Of a stretch of DNA of 18,121 nt, positions 1 through 9,015 are shown in pieces. Position numbers and translations under genes: made by a program. The stretch's first letter is position 1. The number at the start of each line of letters is the position of its first letter. Location: positions 1-18,121 of the forward strand of contig JAKOSS010000956.1 of assembly GCA_029777145.1 (NCBI GenBank), given 5' to 3'. The notes below the pieces were generated by a model. That model was given only the letters and a program-made list of their open reading frames with translations, made no database searches and was not told the origin of the DNA. This stretch comes from Acidobacteriota bacterium (lineage in GTDB: Bacteria > Acidobacteriota > Blastocatellia > Pyrinomonadales > Pyrinomonadaceae).

Positions 1-7
1 GCCGAAG

Positions 8-78
8 GCGATAGCTAATAAAGCACGAGGTGCAGCGAAGCAAACCTCGGGTGCGGATCCGAATCGGAGTCCTATCGC
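8..78. repeat. Structured palindromic element of unknown type
   Basis: GCGATAG (8-14) pairs perfectly with CTATCGC (72-78) and would close a fold of about 71 nt. Inside it, GCACGAGGT (23-31) can pair with ACCTCGGGTGC (44-54) with a two-base bulge, and GGATCCGA (55-62) with TCGGAGTCC (64-72) imperfectly. The folding is read by eye only. It resembles REP-like or other small mobile palindromes. It is not a tRNA, since no T-loop or anticodon arm fits. It may be part of a larger element that starts before the window. Confidence 0.35.
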
Positions 79-181
79 TGAATGCGACATGCGGTGCGTC
101 GGACCTTCGATCGCCAAGCGGGAATCGCGCGTGAACGCGCAACTCATGCGAGTTGACGAAATCCCAGACTCGAAATGTCCC

Positions 182-487
182 GTCGCTTTGCGACTTGTTG
201 ACGACGAATCCAATGTGAACGAATGTCGTCGGTTGCAATTTGAGATCCGCAATCGAAAATCCAAAATCGAAAATCCAAAATCGAAAGGGCCGCCTGAAGG
301 CGGAACTCCAAACATCCGCGATCCGAAATCCGCATTCAGAAATACGATGTCGCTCCGCGACTCGTTGTCGTACGAATCCAACGGTGAACGAATGTCGTCG
401 GTTCGCAATTTGAATTCCGAAATCGAAAATCCAAAATCGAAAATCCAAAATCGAAAGGGCCGCCTGAAGGCGGAACTCCAAACATCC
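182..487. repeat. Imperfect tandem duplication, two ~140 bp units
   Basis: Unit A (182-317) and unit B (349-487) run in the same direction, 167-170 bp apart. Both start with GTCGCT..GCGACT.GTTG, continue through GAATCCAA and GTGAACGAATGTCGTCGGTT, and end in a block that is identical over 67 bp (251-317 and 421-487). That block holds three ATCGAAAATCC-type words followed by the hairpin CCGCCTGAAGGCGG. The front halves have diverged by substitutions and 1-2 bp indels while the back halves are identical, which suggests an old duplication with recent homogenisation of the word array. Confidence 0.85.
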
Positions 488-513
488 ACAATCCAGAATC
501 CCAATTCCCAAAT

Positions 514-542
514 GAAAAAGGGGCCGCCCCGAAGGCCAGCCC
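514..542 (-). terminator. Intrinsic terminator of the radical SAM gene
   Basis: Read on the - strand, GGGCTGGCC and GGGCGGCCC (542-521) pair around a TTCG tetraloop with one G-G mismatch and one wobble. C-TTTTT follows (520-515). It lies about 30 bp after the stop codon of the gene that ends at 572, which is the expected position and orientation. The stem resembles the CCGCC-TGAA-GGCGG hairpins of the neighbouring repeats, so the terminator may have arisen from one. Confidence 0.7.
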
Positions 543-571
543 GAATAGTCATTATTCGATAAAAAGGGAAC

Positions 572-2599
<2,028 letters not shown>

Positions 2600-3270
2600 A
2601 AAGTTCTCTTCTCCAAATAATGACTGAAAGACTGTTAAGCATCGAGCCTTGCCCGGAGTGTCCTCGCGCGTGCGCTCGAAATAAAGTTGTAGAAGAAAGA
2701 GCAAGGACCGTGCCACGGCGGAATGTCCGCTGTAAGTCGTTGCTGAAAGGGGAGTTACAGCCAGAATTCGGATGCCGCGGGGACCGTCTGATAGTGGGTC
2801 ACAATGACACTAACTACGTGAAAGCCGGAGTTGTCGGCGGAATTGACACACACGCAGCGTCGTTGCCGACGAGCCGGCGGCGGTCAAAATGAATATTCCG
2901 TCAGGGGCCGGATTAAACTTATGCTTAAACGGATTTCATCGATTCCCACAGGTACGATCAATCCCTGATTTTGTCAAACATCGTGAGAATCGGGGCTTCG
3001 CGACGAAAGTGAAACTCATTCGGATTAGCGTTCACCTTTCGTTCAATTTTAAGCACTCGACTTATATCTTACTTGAGGAAAAAAATGTAACTTCCTCGAA
3101 ACAAATGAGTTAACGCAGATTCGTGATTCTTTACATGGATAATTCGTTATGCTAAATTTTTTCCACCTTCACGGGATTTCGGTCAAAACGCATTAACAAC
3201 GGTAGATTGTGTCCAGCTTTTTCGGGCACTGGAAATCCGAAAAAGGGAATCGCGGTTCAGCCAACATTTT
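2600..3270. other. Divergent intergenic region without a convincing gene
   Basis: 671 bp separate the radical SAM gene (-) from the phosphohexomutase gene (+). Short open frames at 2620-2892 and 2889-3113 have no ribosome-binding site, no recognisable motifs and unnatural composition, so I leave them out. Base composition shifts from GC-rich near 2820-2880, with small hairpins such as CGTCG-TTGC-CGACG (2858-2871), to AT-rich near 3050-3180. The AT-rich part holds a hairpin TTGAGGAA/TTCCTCGA (about 3073-3099) and a plausible sigma-70 promoter. No clear promoter was found for the - strand gene. Confidence 0.6.
3130..3158 (+). promoter_or_regulatory. Candidate sigma-70 promoter for the phosphohexomutase operon
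   Basis: TTTACA (3130-3135, five of six matches to TTGACA), a 17-base spacer, then TAAATT (3153-3158, four of six to TATAAT). The spacer ends in TGC, giving an extended -10 (TGn). It lies in the AT-rich part of the gap, about 110 nt before the start codon. Assigned from sequence alone. Confidence 0.4.
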
Positions 3271-4662
3271 ATGTCAATTCGATTCGGAACGTCGGGCTGG
3301 AGGGCGATCATCGCCGACGAGTTCACTTACAGCAACGTCCGGCGCGTGACCGAAGCGATTTGCAGCTATTTGAAAGAGAGTTCCCAGGACGATCGGAAGA
3401 CGCTGGTCGTCGGACACGATTCGCGGTTCATGGGGGAGAAATTCTCCGAAGTCGCCGCGGAGATCGCGAGCCGCAGGGGCTATCGGGTGCTGTTATGCAA
3501 CCATCCGACGCCGACACCGACGATCTCGCACGCGATCCGGCACGAAAAGGCGCTTGGCGGAATCAATTTCACCGCCTCGCACAATCCGCCGGAGTATCAG
3601 GGGATCAAGTTCTCGACCGCCGACGGCGCCCCGGCATTGCCCGAAATTACGAAGCGGCTCGAGGAACTTTATGAACTGAACGCGGGAGGCGATGACGTTT
3701 CCGGCGGCTCGATCGAAGAGTTTGACGCGCGTCCGGCATACCTTGCCGATCTCGAAACGAAGATTCGCTTCTCGGCGATCGCGGAAGCGAAAGGAACCTA
3801 CGGATACGATCCGCTTTGGGGAACCGGTCGCGGTTATCTTGACAAGATCCTTCGGGATCACGGACTTGAAGTCGAGACGTTTCACGATTGGCGTGACGTC
3901 ACTTTCGGCGGTCGATCGCCGGAACCCGGCGAGAAACAAACGGCCGAGTTGGTCAATGCGGTCACGTCAAAAGGTTTGACGCTTGGACTTGCGACCGACG
4001 GAGACGGCGATCGATTCGGAGTCATCGATTCGGACGGAACTTTCATTCAGCCGAATCACCTGATCGCGGTATTGACAGATTATTTGGCGGAGTCCAGAGG
4101 ATGGACGCTGGGAGTCGCGCGAAGCGTTGCGACGTCCCATCTGGTCGACAGGGTTGCGGCCAGCCGCGGTTTGAAGGTTTACGAAACGCCGGTCGGTTTC
4201 AAATTCATCGGCGAATTGATAATCAAGGACGAGATCATCCTCGGAGGCGAAGAGTCGGCAGGACTTTCGATCCGCGGGCATTATCCCGAAAAAGACGGCA
4301 TTCTAGCCTGTCTGCTTGCGGCCGAATCGGTCGCCGTTCGGGGGAAGAGCATCTCGGCGCAGCTCGGGGAGATCTATGACCGGGTCGGCAAGCTCGAATC
4401 CGGACGGATCGGCGTCAAACTGACCGACGAAGTTGCGAAGGCTTTGAAAGAGAAGCTGGCGCGCGAACCCGAATCGATCGCGGGCCGCAAAGTTGAAAAG
4501 ATCAACCGGCTGGATGGCGTTAAATTCTTTTTCGCCGATGGCAGCTGGATGCTGATGAGGCCGTCGGGGACCGAGCCGCTGGTTCGGATCTACGCCGAGG
4601 CCGAAGACCCGAGGGACTTGGAGGTGCTACTTGAGCAAGGTCGTCACTACTTACTTGACTAA
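3271..4662 (+). CDS. Phosphoglucomutase/phosphomannomutase family protein
   Basis: A 463-residue alpha-D-phosphohexomutase, which moves phosphate between C6 and C1 of hexose phosphates in the cytoplasm to feed sugar-nucleotide and cell-wall synthesis. All four family signatures are present: the phosphoserine loop TASHNP (Ser103), the metal-binding loop DGDGDR (243-248), the sugar-binding GGEESAG (325-331), and the C-terminal phosphate-binding RPSGTEP (430-436). The length is normal for the family. The exact sugar (glucose, mannose or glucosamine phosphate) cannot be read from the sequence; the N-terminus SIRFGTSGWRA fits the general PGM/PMM branch, not clearly GlmM. The ATG at 3271 has only a weak, distant AGGGA upstream, but the conserved N-terminus begins there. 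Its last 32 bp overlap the next gene. Confidence 0.93.
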   Translation: MSIRFGTSGWRAIIADEFTYSNVRRVTEAICSYLKESSQDDRKTLVVGHDSRFMGEKFSEVAAEIASRRGYRVLLCNHPTPTPTISHAIRHEKALGGINFTASHNPPEYQGIKFSTADGAPALPEITKRLEELYELNAGGDDVSGGSIEEFDARPAYLADLETKIRFSAIAEAKGTYGYDPLWGTGRGYLDKILRDHGLEVETFHDWRDVTFGGRSPEPGEKQTAELVNAVTSKGLTLGLATDGDGDRFGVIDSDGTFIQPNHLIAVLTDYLAESRGWTLGVARSVATSHLVDRVAASRGLKVYETPVGFKFIGELIIKDEIILGGEESAGLSIRGHYPEKDGILACLLAAESVAVRGKSISAQLGEIYDRVGKLESGRIGVKLTDEVAKALKEKLAREPESIAGRKVEKINRLDGVKFFFADGSWMLMRPSGTEPLVRIYAEAEDPRDLEVLLEQGRHYLLD

Positions 4663-4981
4663 GCCGCGCGCGTCCAGGAACTCAAAGCGAGGTAAGCCCG
4701 CGAACCCGGCGACGCGCCAAAAATGGTTCGCATTCGCGCTGGTCTTTGCACTTGGATTCATGCTCTGCCTTGCGACAAATCTCCGGGCGCTTTCCGAGAT
4801 GAGCGAGGGATCCGAGATGAACACCGAGCTGAACAGCGAAGTTGAAAAGTTATCTTCGGAGAATCTCTCTCTTCAGGAGGAGATTCACAATTTGAAAAAC
4901 GACTCAAAGACGATCGAGCGCGAGGCGCGGAAGATCGGGATGAGTCGGCCGAATGAAAAGATTCTTGTGCCAACGAATTAA
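4631..4981 (+). CDS. FtsB/DivIC-like septum formation initiator protein
   Basis: A 116-residue bitopic membrane protein. A basic cytoplasmic N-tail (1-31) is followed by one membrane helix (about 32-50), a heptad-rich coiled coil (about 54-96), and the C-terminal EREARKIGM..PNEKILV segment typical of FtsB/DivIC (septum formation initiator family). Such proteins bridge FtsL and the FtsQ/DivIB partner at the division site. The start is TTG at 4631. An excellent GGAGGT sits at 4620-4625, six bases upstream and inside the end of the phosphohexomutase gene, so the two reading frames overlap by 32 bp and are probably translationally coupled. FtsB and DivIC cannot be told apart here. No other division gene lies in the window. 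Confidence 0.85.
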   Translation: MSKVVTTYLTKPRASRNSKRGKPANPATRQKWFAFALVFALGFMLCLATNLRALSEMSEGSEMNTELNSEVEKLSSENLSLQEEIHNLKNDSKTIEREARKIGMSRPNEKILVPTN

Positions 4982-5093
4982 GCTAACTTGCGGAGAGCTT
5001 TGTCGTTGAATCTAGATAGCCCTGCCCGTTAAATAATCCGCCTTTTGCCTGTCCGCTCCGCTGTGCCTTCAGGAATGCCTTCCGCTAAAAATT

Positions 5094-5125
5094 GCGGCCC
5101 TGAGTTACCCGAAACTCAGGGCCGC
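5094..5125. terminator. Strong hairpin, possible terminator
   Basis: GCGGCCCTGAGTT (5094-5106) and AACTCAGGGCCGC (5113-5125) form a perfect 13-bp stem with a 6-base loop, 113 bp after the FtsB-like gene. On the + strand the 3' side (TTCTCCATTTC) lacks a clean T-run. On the - strand the 3' side carries AATTTTTAG. It may end + strand transcription weakly, stop antisense transcription from the right, or both. Confidence 0.5.
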
Positions 5126-5139
5126 TTCTCCATTTCGTG

Positions 5140-5574
5140 GATTCAACATTCAAGATTCAAAATTGAAGGTTCAAAATTCACCGCTCAGGATTCAAAATCA
5201 AGGTTCAAGAGTCGAATAACGGATTCAAGATTGGAACGTTATTCCTCGAGCATATCGACTTCGTGAACGCGAACGTCTAACCTTATTTCCTGAATCTTGG
5301 CGGTTGTCGGAATAATCGCGCTGACCAAGCATTCGAGTAATTTGCCGTGGCGAAGTTACCCCTTTCGCGGTTCTTCGCGTGAATTTGCGGTCAAAGAAAG
5401 AAGATCCGACCGCGAAGGAACGCGAATCCTCGCGAAAAGCGGTCGCGCCGACCGATTCGCAAACTCGAGAGCAGTTCGGATCAAAATTCGGTGAATTCTC
5501 CGACAGGCTCCTTGCAACCCGAATTGTGAACCTTGAATTTTGAATTTTGAAGCTTGAATCTTAAGAATTGAATT
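5140..5574. repeat. Inverted pair of ATTCAAAATT-type word arrays
   Basis: The left array (about 5140-5236) contains ATTCAAGATTCAAAATTGAA, GGTTCAAAATTC, GGATTCAAAATC and AAGGTTCAAGA. The right array (about 5518-5574) reads as its reverse complement: GTGAACCTTGAATTTTGAAT and AAGCTTGAATCTTAAGAA. The words are about 10-11 bp long and imperfect. The outer arms could pair over roughly 30 bp. No transposase or target-site duplication was recognised. Confidence 0.65.
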
Positions 5575-5578
5575 TCCA

Positions 5579-6505
5579 ATGCACAACGGTTACAGGCTCT
5601 ATTACTCGCCGTACTACTACGCCGACATCGGCGAGGGACACGTTTTTCCGATCCGAAAGTTCGAATTGGTGCGCGACCGGTTGCTCGCCGAAGGCACGCT
5701 GCTGCCGGAAGAGATCGTCGAACCGGAACCGGCGGCGATCGATGACCTCCTTCTCGTCCATACCCGCGACTATCTCGAGCGCCTCATCGGCGGCGCGCTG
5801 ACACCCAAAGAGATCCGCAAGCTCGGACTTCCTTGGTCACGGTCGCTTGTGCGCCGCACGCTCCATGCCGTTTCCGGGACGATCCTCGCGTCGCGCTTCG
5901 CCTTCGAGACCGGCATCGCCTCGAATCTCGCCGGCGGCACCCATCACGCGTATCCCGACCGTGGCGAAGGCTTTTGCGTCCTGAACGACGTCGCCGTCGC
6001 GATCCGCGTCCTTCAGCGCGACCGGATCGCCCGGCGGTTCCTGATCATTGATTGCGACGTTCACCAAGGAAACGGAACGGCCCATATCTTCGCGGACGAC
6101 GCCGACGTATTCACGTTCTCCCTGCACGGCGCCAAGAATTATCCGCTCTTCAAGGAAGAATCGGACCTCGACATCGAACTTCCGGACAGAACCGCGGACG
6201 ACGAATATCTTTCGACGCTTTCCGAAGCGCTTGATCGCGTCGGCGTACATCAACCAGAGATGATCTTCTATCTCGGCGGCGCGGATCCGTACGAATTGGA
6301 CAAACTCGGCCGGCTCGCGCTCACCAAGGACGGACTGCGGCAGAGGGATCAACTCGTGCTCGAGTTTGCGCGGTACCTCGGCGTGCCGATCGTGACGACG
6401 ATGAGCGGCGGCTACGCAGCCGACATCAATGATACCGTTGAAATTCACGCGAACACGATCCGAGCCGTCAAACGTGTGTTTTTCCGTCGCGATGCCGCCG
6501 GTTAG
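5579..6505 (+). CDS. Histone deacetylase family (class IV-like) zinc hydrolase
   Basis: A 308-residue protein of the arginase/deacetylase fold. These enzymes are Zn-dependent amidohydrolases that remove acetyl groups from lysine side chains, acetylpolyamines or small metabolites. Visible motifs: GEGHVFP (18-24), GGTHHAYPD with the active-site pair His122/His123, DCDVHQGNG with metal ligands Asp160 and His162, GGADPYELD with ligand Asp236, and SGGYA with the catalytic-type Tyr279. GEGFCVLND and KEESDLDIEL match bacterial HDAC11-like proteins better than AcuC or acetylpolyamine hydrolases. Bacteria lack histones, so the substrate is unknown. The ATG at 5579 has no visible Shine-Dalgarno; the conserved N-terminus begins there and repeat words run up to it. 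It is 82 bp before the desaturase gene in the same direction. Confidence 0.9.
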   Translation: MHNGYRLYYSPYYYADIGEGHVFPIRKFELVRDRLLAEGTLLPEEIVEPEPAAIDDLLLVHTRDYLERLIGGALTPKEIRKLGLPWSRSLVRRTLHAVSGTILASRFAFETGIASNLAGGTHHAYPDRGEGFCVLNDVAVAIRVLQRDRIARRFLIIDCDVHQGNGTAHIFADDADVFTFSLHGAKNYPLFKEESDLDIELPDRTADDEYLSTLSEALDRVGVHQPEMIFYLGGADPYELDKLGRLALTKDGLRQRDQLVLEFARYLGVPIVTTMSGGYAADINDTVEIHANTIRAVKRVFFRRDAAG

Positions 6506-6587
6506 CGGCGACCGCTTGTAATTTCGACAATCCATTCTTAATCTTGTATTTGCACCACTTTAACGGACACGGGGGCTAATTTCGATA

Positions 6588-8051
6588 ATGAAGATCGTGG
6601 TCATCGGAGGCGGTTTCGGAGGACTCTCCGCCGCCATTCGGCTGCAGGCAAATGGGCATGACGTGACGATCGTCGAGAAACGCGACAAACTCGGCGGGCG
6701 GGCTTACGTCTATGAGCAGGACGGCTTCACGTTCGACGGCGGGCCGACGATCATCACCGCGCCGTGGCTCATCGACGAACTCTTCTCGAACGCGAAACGC
6801 GACACCCGCGACTATCTTCAGTTGGTCAAACTCGATCCGTTCTACAACATCCGCTGGGACGACGGTACGGTATTCAACTACAACGACAACCGCGAGAATC
6901 TGATCGCGCAGGTCGCGAAGATCGCGCCGGAAGAGGTCAGATCCTACGCCAAATTCGCGTCGTCGCTCGATGAGATCTATCGCGTCGGGTTCGAACTCAT
7001 CGACAAGCCGTTCTCGTCGGTTTGGGACATGGCCAAGATCGTCCCGCAGATGATCAAACTCCGTTCCGACCGTTCCGTTTACAAGTTCGCGTCCAAATTC
7101 TTCAGGAATGAGAAGCTCCGTGAGGCCTTCAGCTTTCACCCGCTCCTCATCGGCGGCAATCCTTTTACCTCGACATCGATCTACGCGATGATCCACGAGC
7201 TCGAACAGAAATTCGGTGTGTGGTTCGCGATGGGAGGCACCGGTGCGCTCGTAAACGCATTGGGGTCATTGTTTACGGATATCGGAGGGACGGTGATGAC
7301 CGACTCCGAAGTGGCGGAGATCGTCGTCCGCGAAGGCGCGGCGCGTGGCGTTCGATTGAAGACGGGCGAGTCGATCGACGCCGACATCGTGGTTTCGAAC
7401 GCGGACGTCGCATGGACGTATCTGAATCTCGTCGCGCCGGAATGGCGCCGGAAATATACCGACGCAAAGATCAAAAAGATGACATATTCGATGTCGCTCT
7501 TCGTGATCTATTTCGGAACCGACCGGCGATACGACGACATCGCCCATCACGAAATTCTTCTTGGACCGCGCTACCGCGGACTTCTCGACGATATCTTTGT
7601 TAAGAAGACGCTCGCCGACGATTTTTCGCTGTATCTTCACCGCCCGACGGCGACTGATCCGTCGCTCGCACCAGACGGCTGCGATTGCTGGTACGTGCTC
7701 TCGCCGGTTCCCCATCTCGGCGGTCCGACCGACTGGTCGAAGGCTGCTCCGGCGTATCGTGACCGGATCTTCAAATATCTGGAATCACACTACTTACCGG
7801 ATCTGACCAAACATATCGTGACAGAGCACGTGATCGATCCGACTCATTTCGAAGGGACGTTGAACAGCTATCTCGGAAGCGCGTTTTCGGTCGAGCCGAC
7901 GCTTATGCAGTCGGCCTATCTTCGTCCGCACAACAAGAGCGAAGACGTGCGCGGACTTTATTTCGCCGGTGCCGGAACGCATCCCGGAGCCGGACTTCCG
8001 GGCGTGATTTCGAGCGGGAAGATCGTCGCCAACCTCATCTCGGAATTGTGA
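6588..8051 (+). CDS. CrtI-type phytoene desaturase family FAD oxidoreductase
   Basis: A 487-residue flavoprotein. The N-terminal Rossmann dinucleotide-binding motif is VVIGGGFGGLSAA (4-16), with the ribose-binding acidic residue Glu30 and KLGGRAY following. The C-terminal CrtI signature is GLYFAGAGTHPGAGLPGV (456-473). Length and both ends are typical of carotenoid desaturases, which convert phytoene or related isoprenoids into conjugated carotenoids at the membrane. No phytoene synthase, cyclase or isoprenoid gene is in the window, so the substrate (phytoene, diapophytoene or another polyisoprenoid) is open. The same family also includes carotenoid oxygenases and retinol-saturase-like enzymes. 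The start is an ATG with a weak G-rich leader (CGGGGGC about 13 nt upstream). The upstream gap is short enough for co-transcription with the deacetylase. Confidence 0.88.
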   Translation: MKIVVIGGGFGGLSAAIRLQANGHDVTIVEKRDKLGGRAYVYEQDGFTFDGGPTIITAPWLIDELFSNAKRDTRDYLQLVKLDPFYNIRWDDGTVFNYNDNRENLIAQVAKIAPEEVRSYAKFASSLDEIYRVGFELIDKPFSSVWDMAKIVPQMIKLRSDRSVYKFASKFFRNEKLREAFSFHPLLIGGNPFTSTSIYAMIHELEQKFGVWFAMGGTGALVNALGSLFTDIGGTVMTDSEVAEIVVREGAARGVRLKTGESIDADIVVSNADVAWTYLNLVAPEWRRKYTDAKIKKMTYSMSLFVIYFGTDRRYDDIAHHEILLGPRYRGLLDDIFVKKTLADDFSLYLHRPTATDPSLAPDGCDCWYVLSPVPHLGGPTDWSKAAPAYRDRIFKYLESHYLPDLTKHIVTEHVIDPTHFEGTLNSYLGSAFSVEPTLMQSAYLRPHNKSEDVRGLYFAGAGTHPGAGLPGVISSGKIVANLISEL

Positions 8052-8161
8052 TTTCCGATTTCGGAAAAGCGGAGTCTTGAAACATAATTGACCAGTTTGG
8101 CGTTTGTCGATGCGGATTCCGGAAATCGAAGCGATCCCAGATCCGAATTCCCAAATCCAAG

Positions 8162-8929
8162 ATGCTTATGTGGTATTGGACCAAAATCCTGTTCCTGACG
8201 CTTTGCGGCGCGGTCGCCGTGTGGCTGATCTACGAGATCGTCACGTTTCCTTCGATCTCGAAACTAAAAACCGAGAATCCGTCGACGACGTCGATGATCG
8301 AGTTTCGCCTGTCGGAAGCTCGGGAAGACGGCAAGGAGCCCCGCAAATACATGATCTGGCAGCCGATCTCGCAGATCTCGCCGAATCTTCAGCGGGCAGT
8401 TCTCGCGGGCGAGGACGCGCGGTTCTTCGAACATCACGGTTTCGATTGGGACGCGATCGAGAAGGCTTGGGACGAGGCGGTCAAAGAAGGCGAGAAGGAA
8501 GCGAAGGAAGAGGGCGATTACGATCCGAACGATTGGATCCCGCCGATGCCGTCGTTCAAGCGCGGCGCGTCGACAGTCTCGCAACAGTTGGCGAAGAATC
8601 TGTTCCTGTCAGAGGACCGGAATTTTCTGAGAAAGGGACGCGAGGCGGTTTATACCTATTTTCTTGAAAGGGAACTGTCGAAGAAGCGGATCCTCGAGAT
8701 CTATCTCAACGTGATCGAGTGGGGCGACGGCGTCTACGGGGCCGAGGCCGCGTCGCGCGTCTATTTCAACAAGTCGGCGTCTCAGCTTTCACCGCAGGAA
8801 GCCGCGTTTCTTTCGGCGATGATCCCGTCGCCGCTCAACGTCTTTAACCCAAAGAAGAATCCGAAACGCGTGGCGCGCCGTCAAAAGGCGATCCTCCGCG
8901 GTATGAATTCGATAAAACTCGCGTACTAG
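8162..8929 (+). CDS. mtgA: Monofunctional peptidoglycan glycosyltransferase MtgA (GT51)
   Basis: A 255-residue inner-membrane glycosyltransferase that polymerises lipid II into glycan strands. One N-terminal membrane helix (about 7-27) anchors an extracytoplasmic GT51 domain: EDARFFEHHGFDWDAI (84-99, presumed catalytic Glu84), GASTVSQQLAKNLFL (135-149), FLERELSKKRILEIYLN (167-183), and LSPQEAAFLSAMIPSP (209-224). There is no transpeptidase domain, which separates it from class A penicillin-binding proteins. Between the first two motifs lies a charged stretch (about 104-131, KEGEKEAKEEGDYDPND) that looks longer than the short linker I expect in MtgA. The start is ATG 8162, with ATG 8168 also possible. 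No Shine-Dalgarno is visible, and a repeat word ends five bases before the start. It sits 110 bp after the desaturase gene. Confidence 0.92.
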   Translation: MLMWYWTKILFLTLCGAVAVWLIYEIVTFPSISKLKTENPSTTSMIEFRLSEAREDGKEPRKYMIWQPISQISPNLQRAVLAGEDARFFEHHGFDWDAIEKAWDEAVKEGEKEAKEEGDYDPNDWIPPMPSFKRGASTVSQQLAKNLFLSEDRNFLRKGREAVYTYFLERELSKKRILEIYLNVIEWGDGVYGAEAASRVYFNKSASQLSPQEAAFLSAMIPSPLNVFNPKKNPKRVARRQKAILRGMNSIKLAY

Positions 8930-9012
8930 ATTCCAAAATTCCAGGATTCCAAGATTCCATGACTTGATCAACCGAACGAGTCTTGGATTCTTGGAATCCT
9001 GGAATCTGGAAT
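8930..9012. repeat. Inverted repeat between convergent genes, possible bidirectional terminator
   Basis: The left arm 8930-8959 and right arm 8983-9012 are reverse complements with a perfect 15-bp core (TTCCAGGATTCCAAG) and near-perfect flanks. Each arm is built of ATTCC-type words. The repeat starts one base after the MtgA stop codon and ends three bases before the stop codon of the S46 peptidase, filling the whole gap between convergent genes. A transcript from either side would form a long hairpin, so a role in 3'-end formation is plausible, though there is no T-run. Confidence 0.7.
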
Positions 9013-9015
9013 AAC

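Larger units (their letters stand above)
1..571. other. Repeat-rich non-coding region
   Basis: No convincing gene is present. The one long open frame on the + strand here is made largely of repeat words (N-P-K-S-K-I-type peptide) and is judged spurious. The stretch holds, in order, a structured palindromic element (8-78), small perfect hairpins such as CAACTC-ATGC-GAGTTG (140-155), an imperfect tandem duplication (182-487) containing ATCGAAAATCCAAA words, two copies of a CCGCC-TGAA-GGCGG hairpin (near 291-304 and 461-474), and the terminator of the gene to its right. Confidence 0.7.
4982..5578. other. Repeat-rich intergenic region
   Basis: 597 bp without a convincing intact gene. It contains a strong hairpin (5094-5125), an array of ATTCAAGATTCAAAATT-type words (about 5140-5236), and the same word family in inverted orientation (about 5518-5574), ending a few bases before the next start codon. 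Between them lies unique sequence of normal GC. A 38-codon stretch on the - strand (5355 down to the TAA at 5239-5241) has protein-like composition but no good start and may be a gene remnant. Other open frames in the gap look random. Confidence 0.6.

Noticed and set aside
8..78. A tRNA gene, suggested by the 7-bp closing stem and 71-nt length
   Set aside because: No T-loop (TTCRA), no plausible anticodon arm, and the inner pairings do not match the tRNA layout.
251..487. CRISPR array, because short repeats recur at intervals
   Set aside because: Words are 10-12 bp and abut each other without unique spacers, only two larger units exist, and no cas gene is present.
89..562. 157-codon open frame in the repeat-rich start of the window
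   Set aside because: The encoded peptide is mostly translated repeat words (NPKSKIQNRK type), and there is no start signal or recognisable domain.
2889..3113. Small gene of 74 codons in the divergent promoter region
   Set aside because: No ribosome-binding site, no motif, and it overlies AT-rich regulatory sequence.
6588..8051. A carotenoid biosynthesis cluster
   Set aside because: Only one desaturase-type gene is present; no phytoene synthase, cyclase or prenyltransferase was found in the window.
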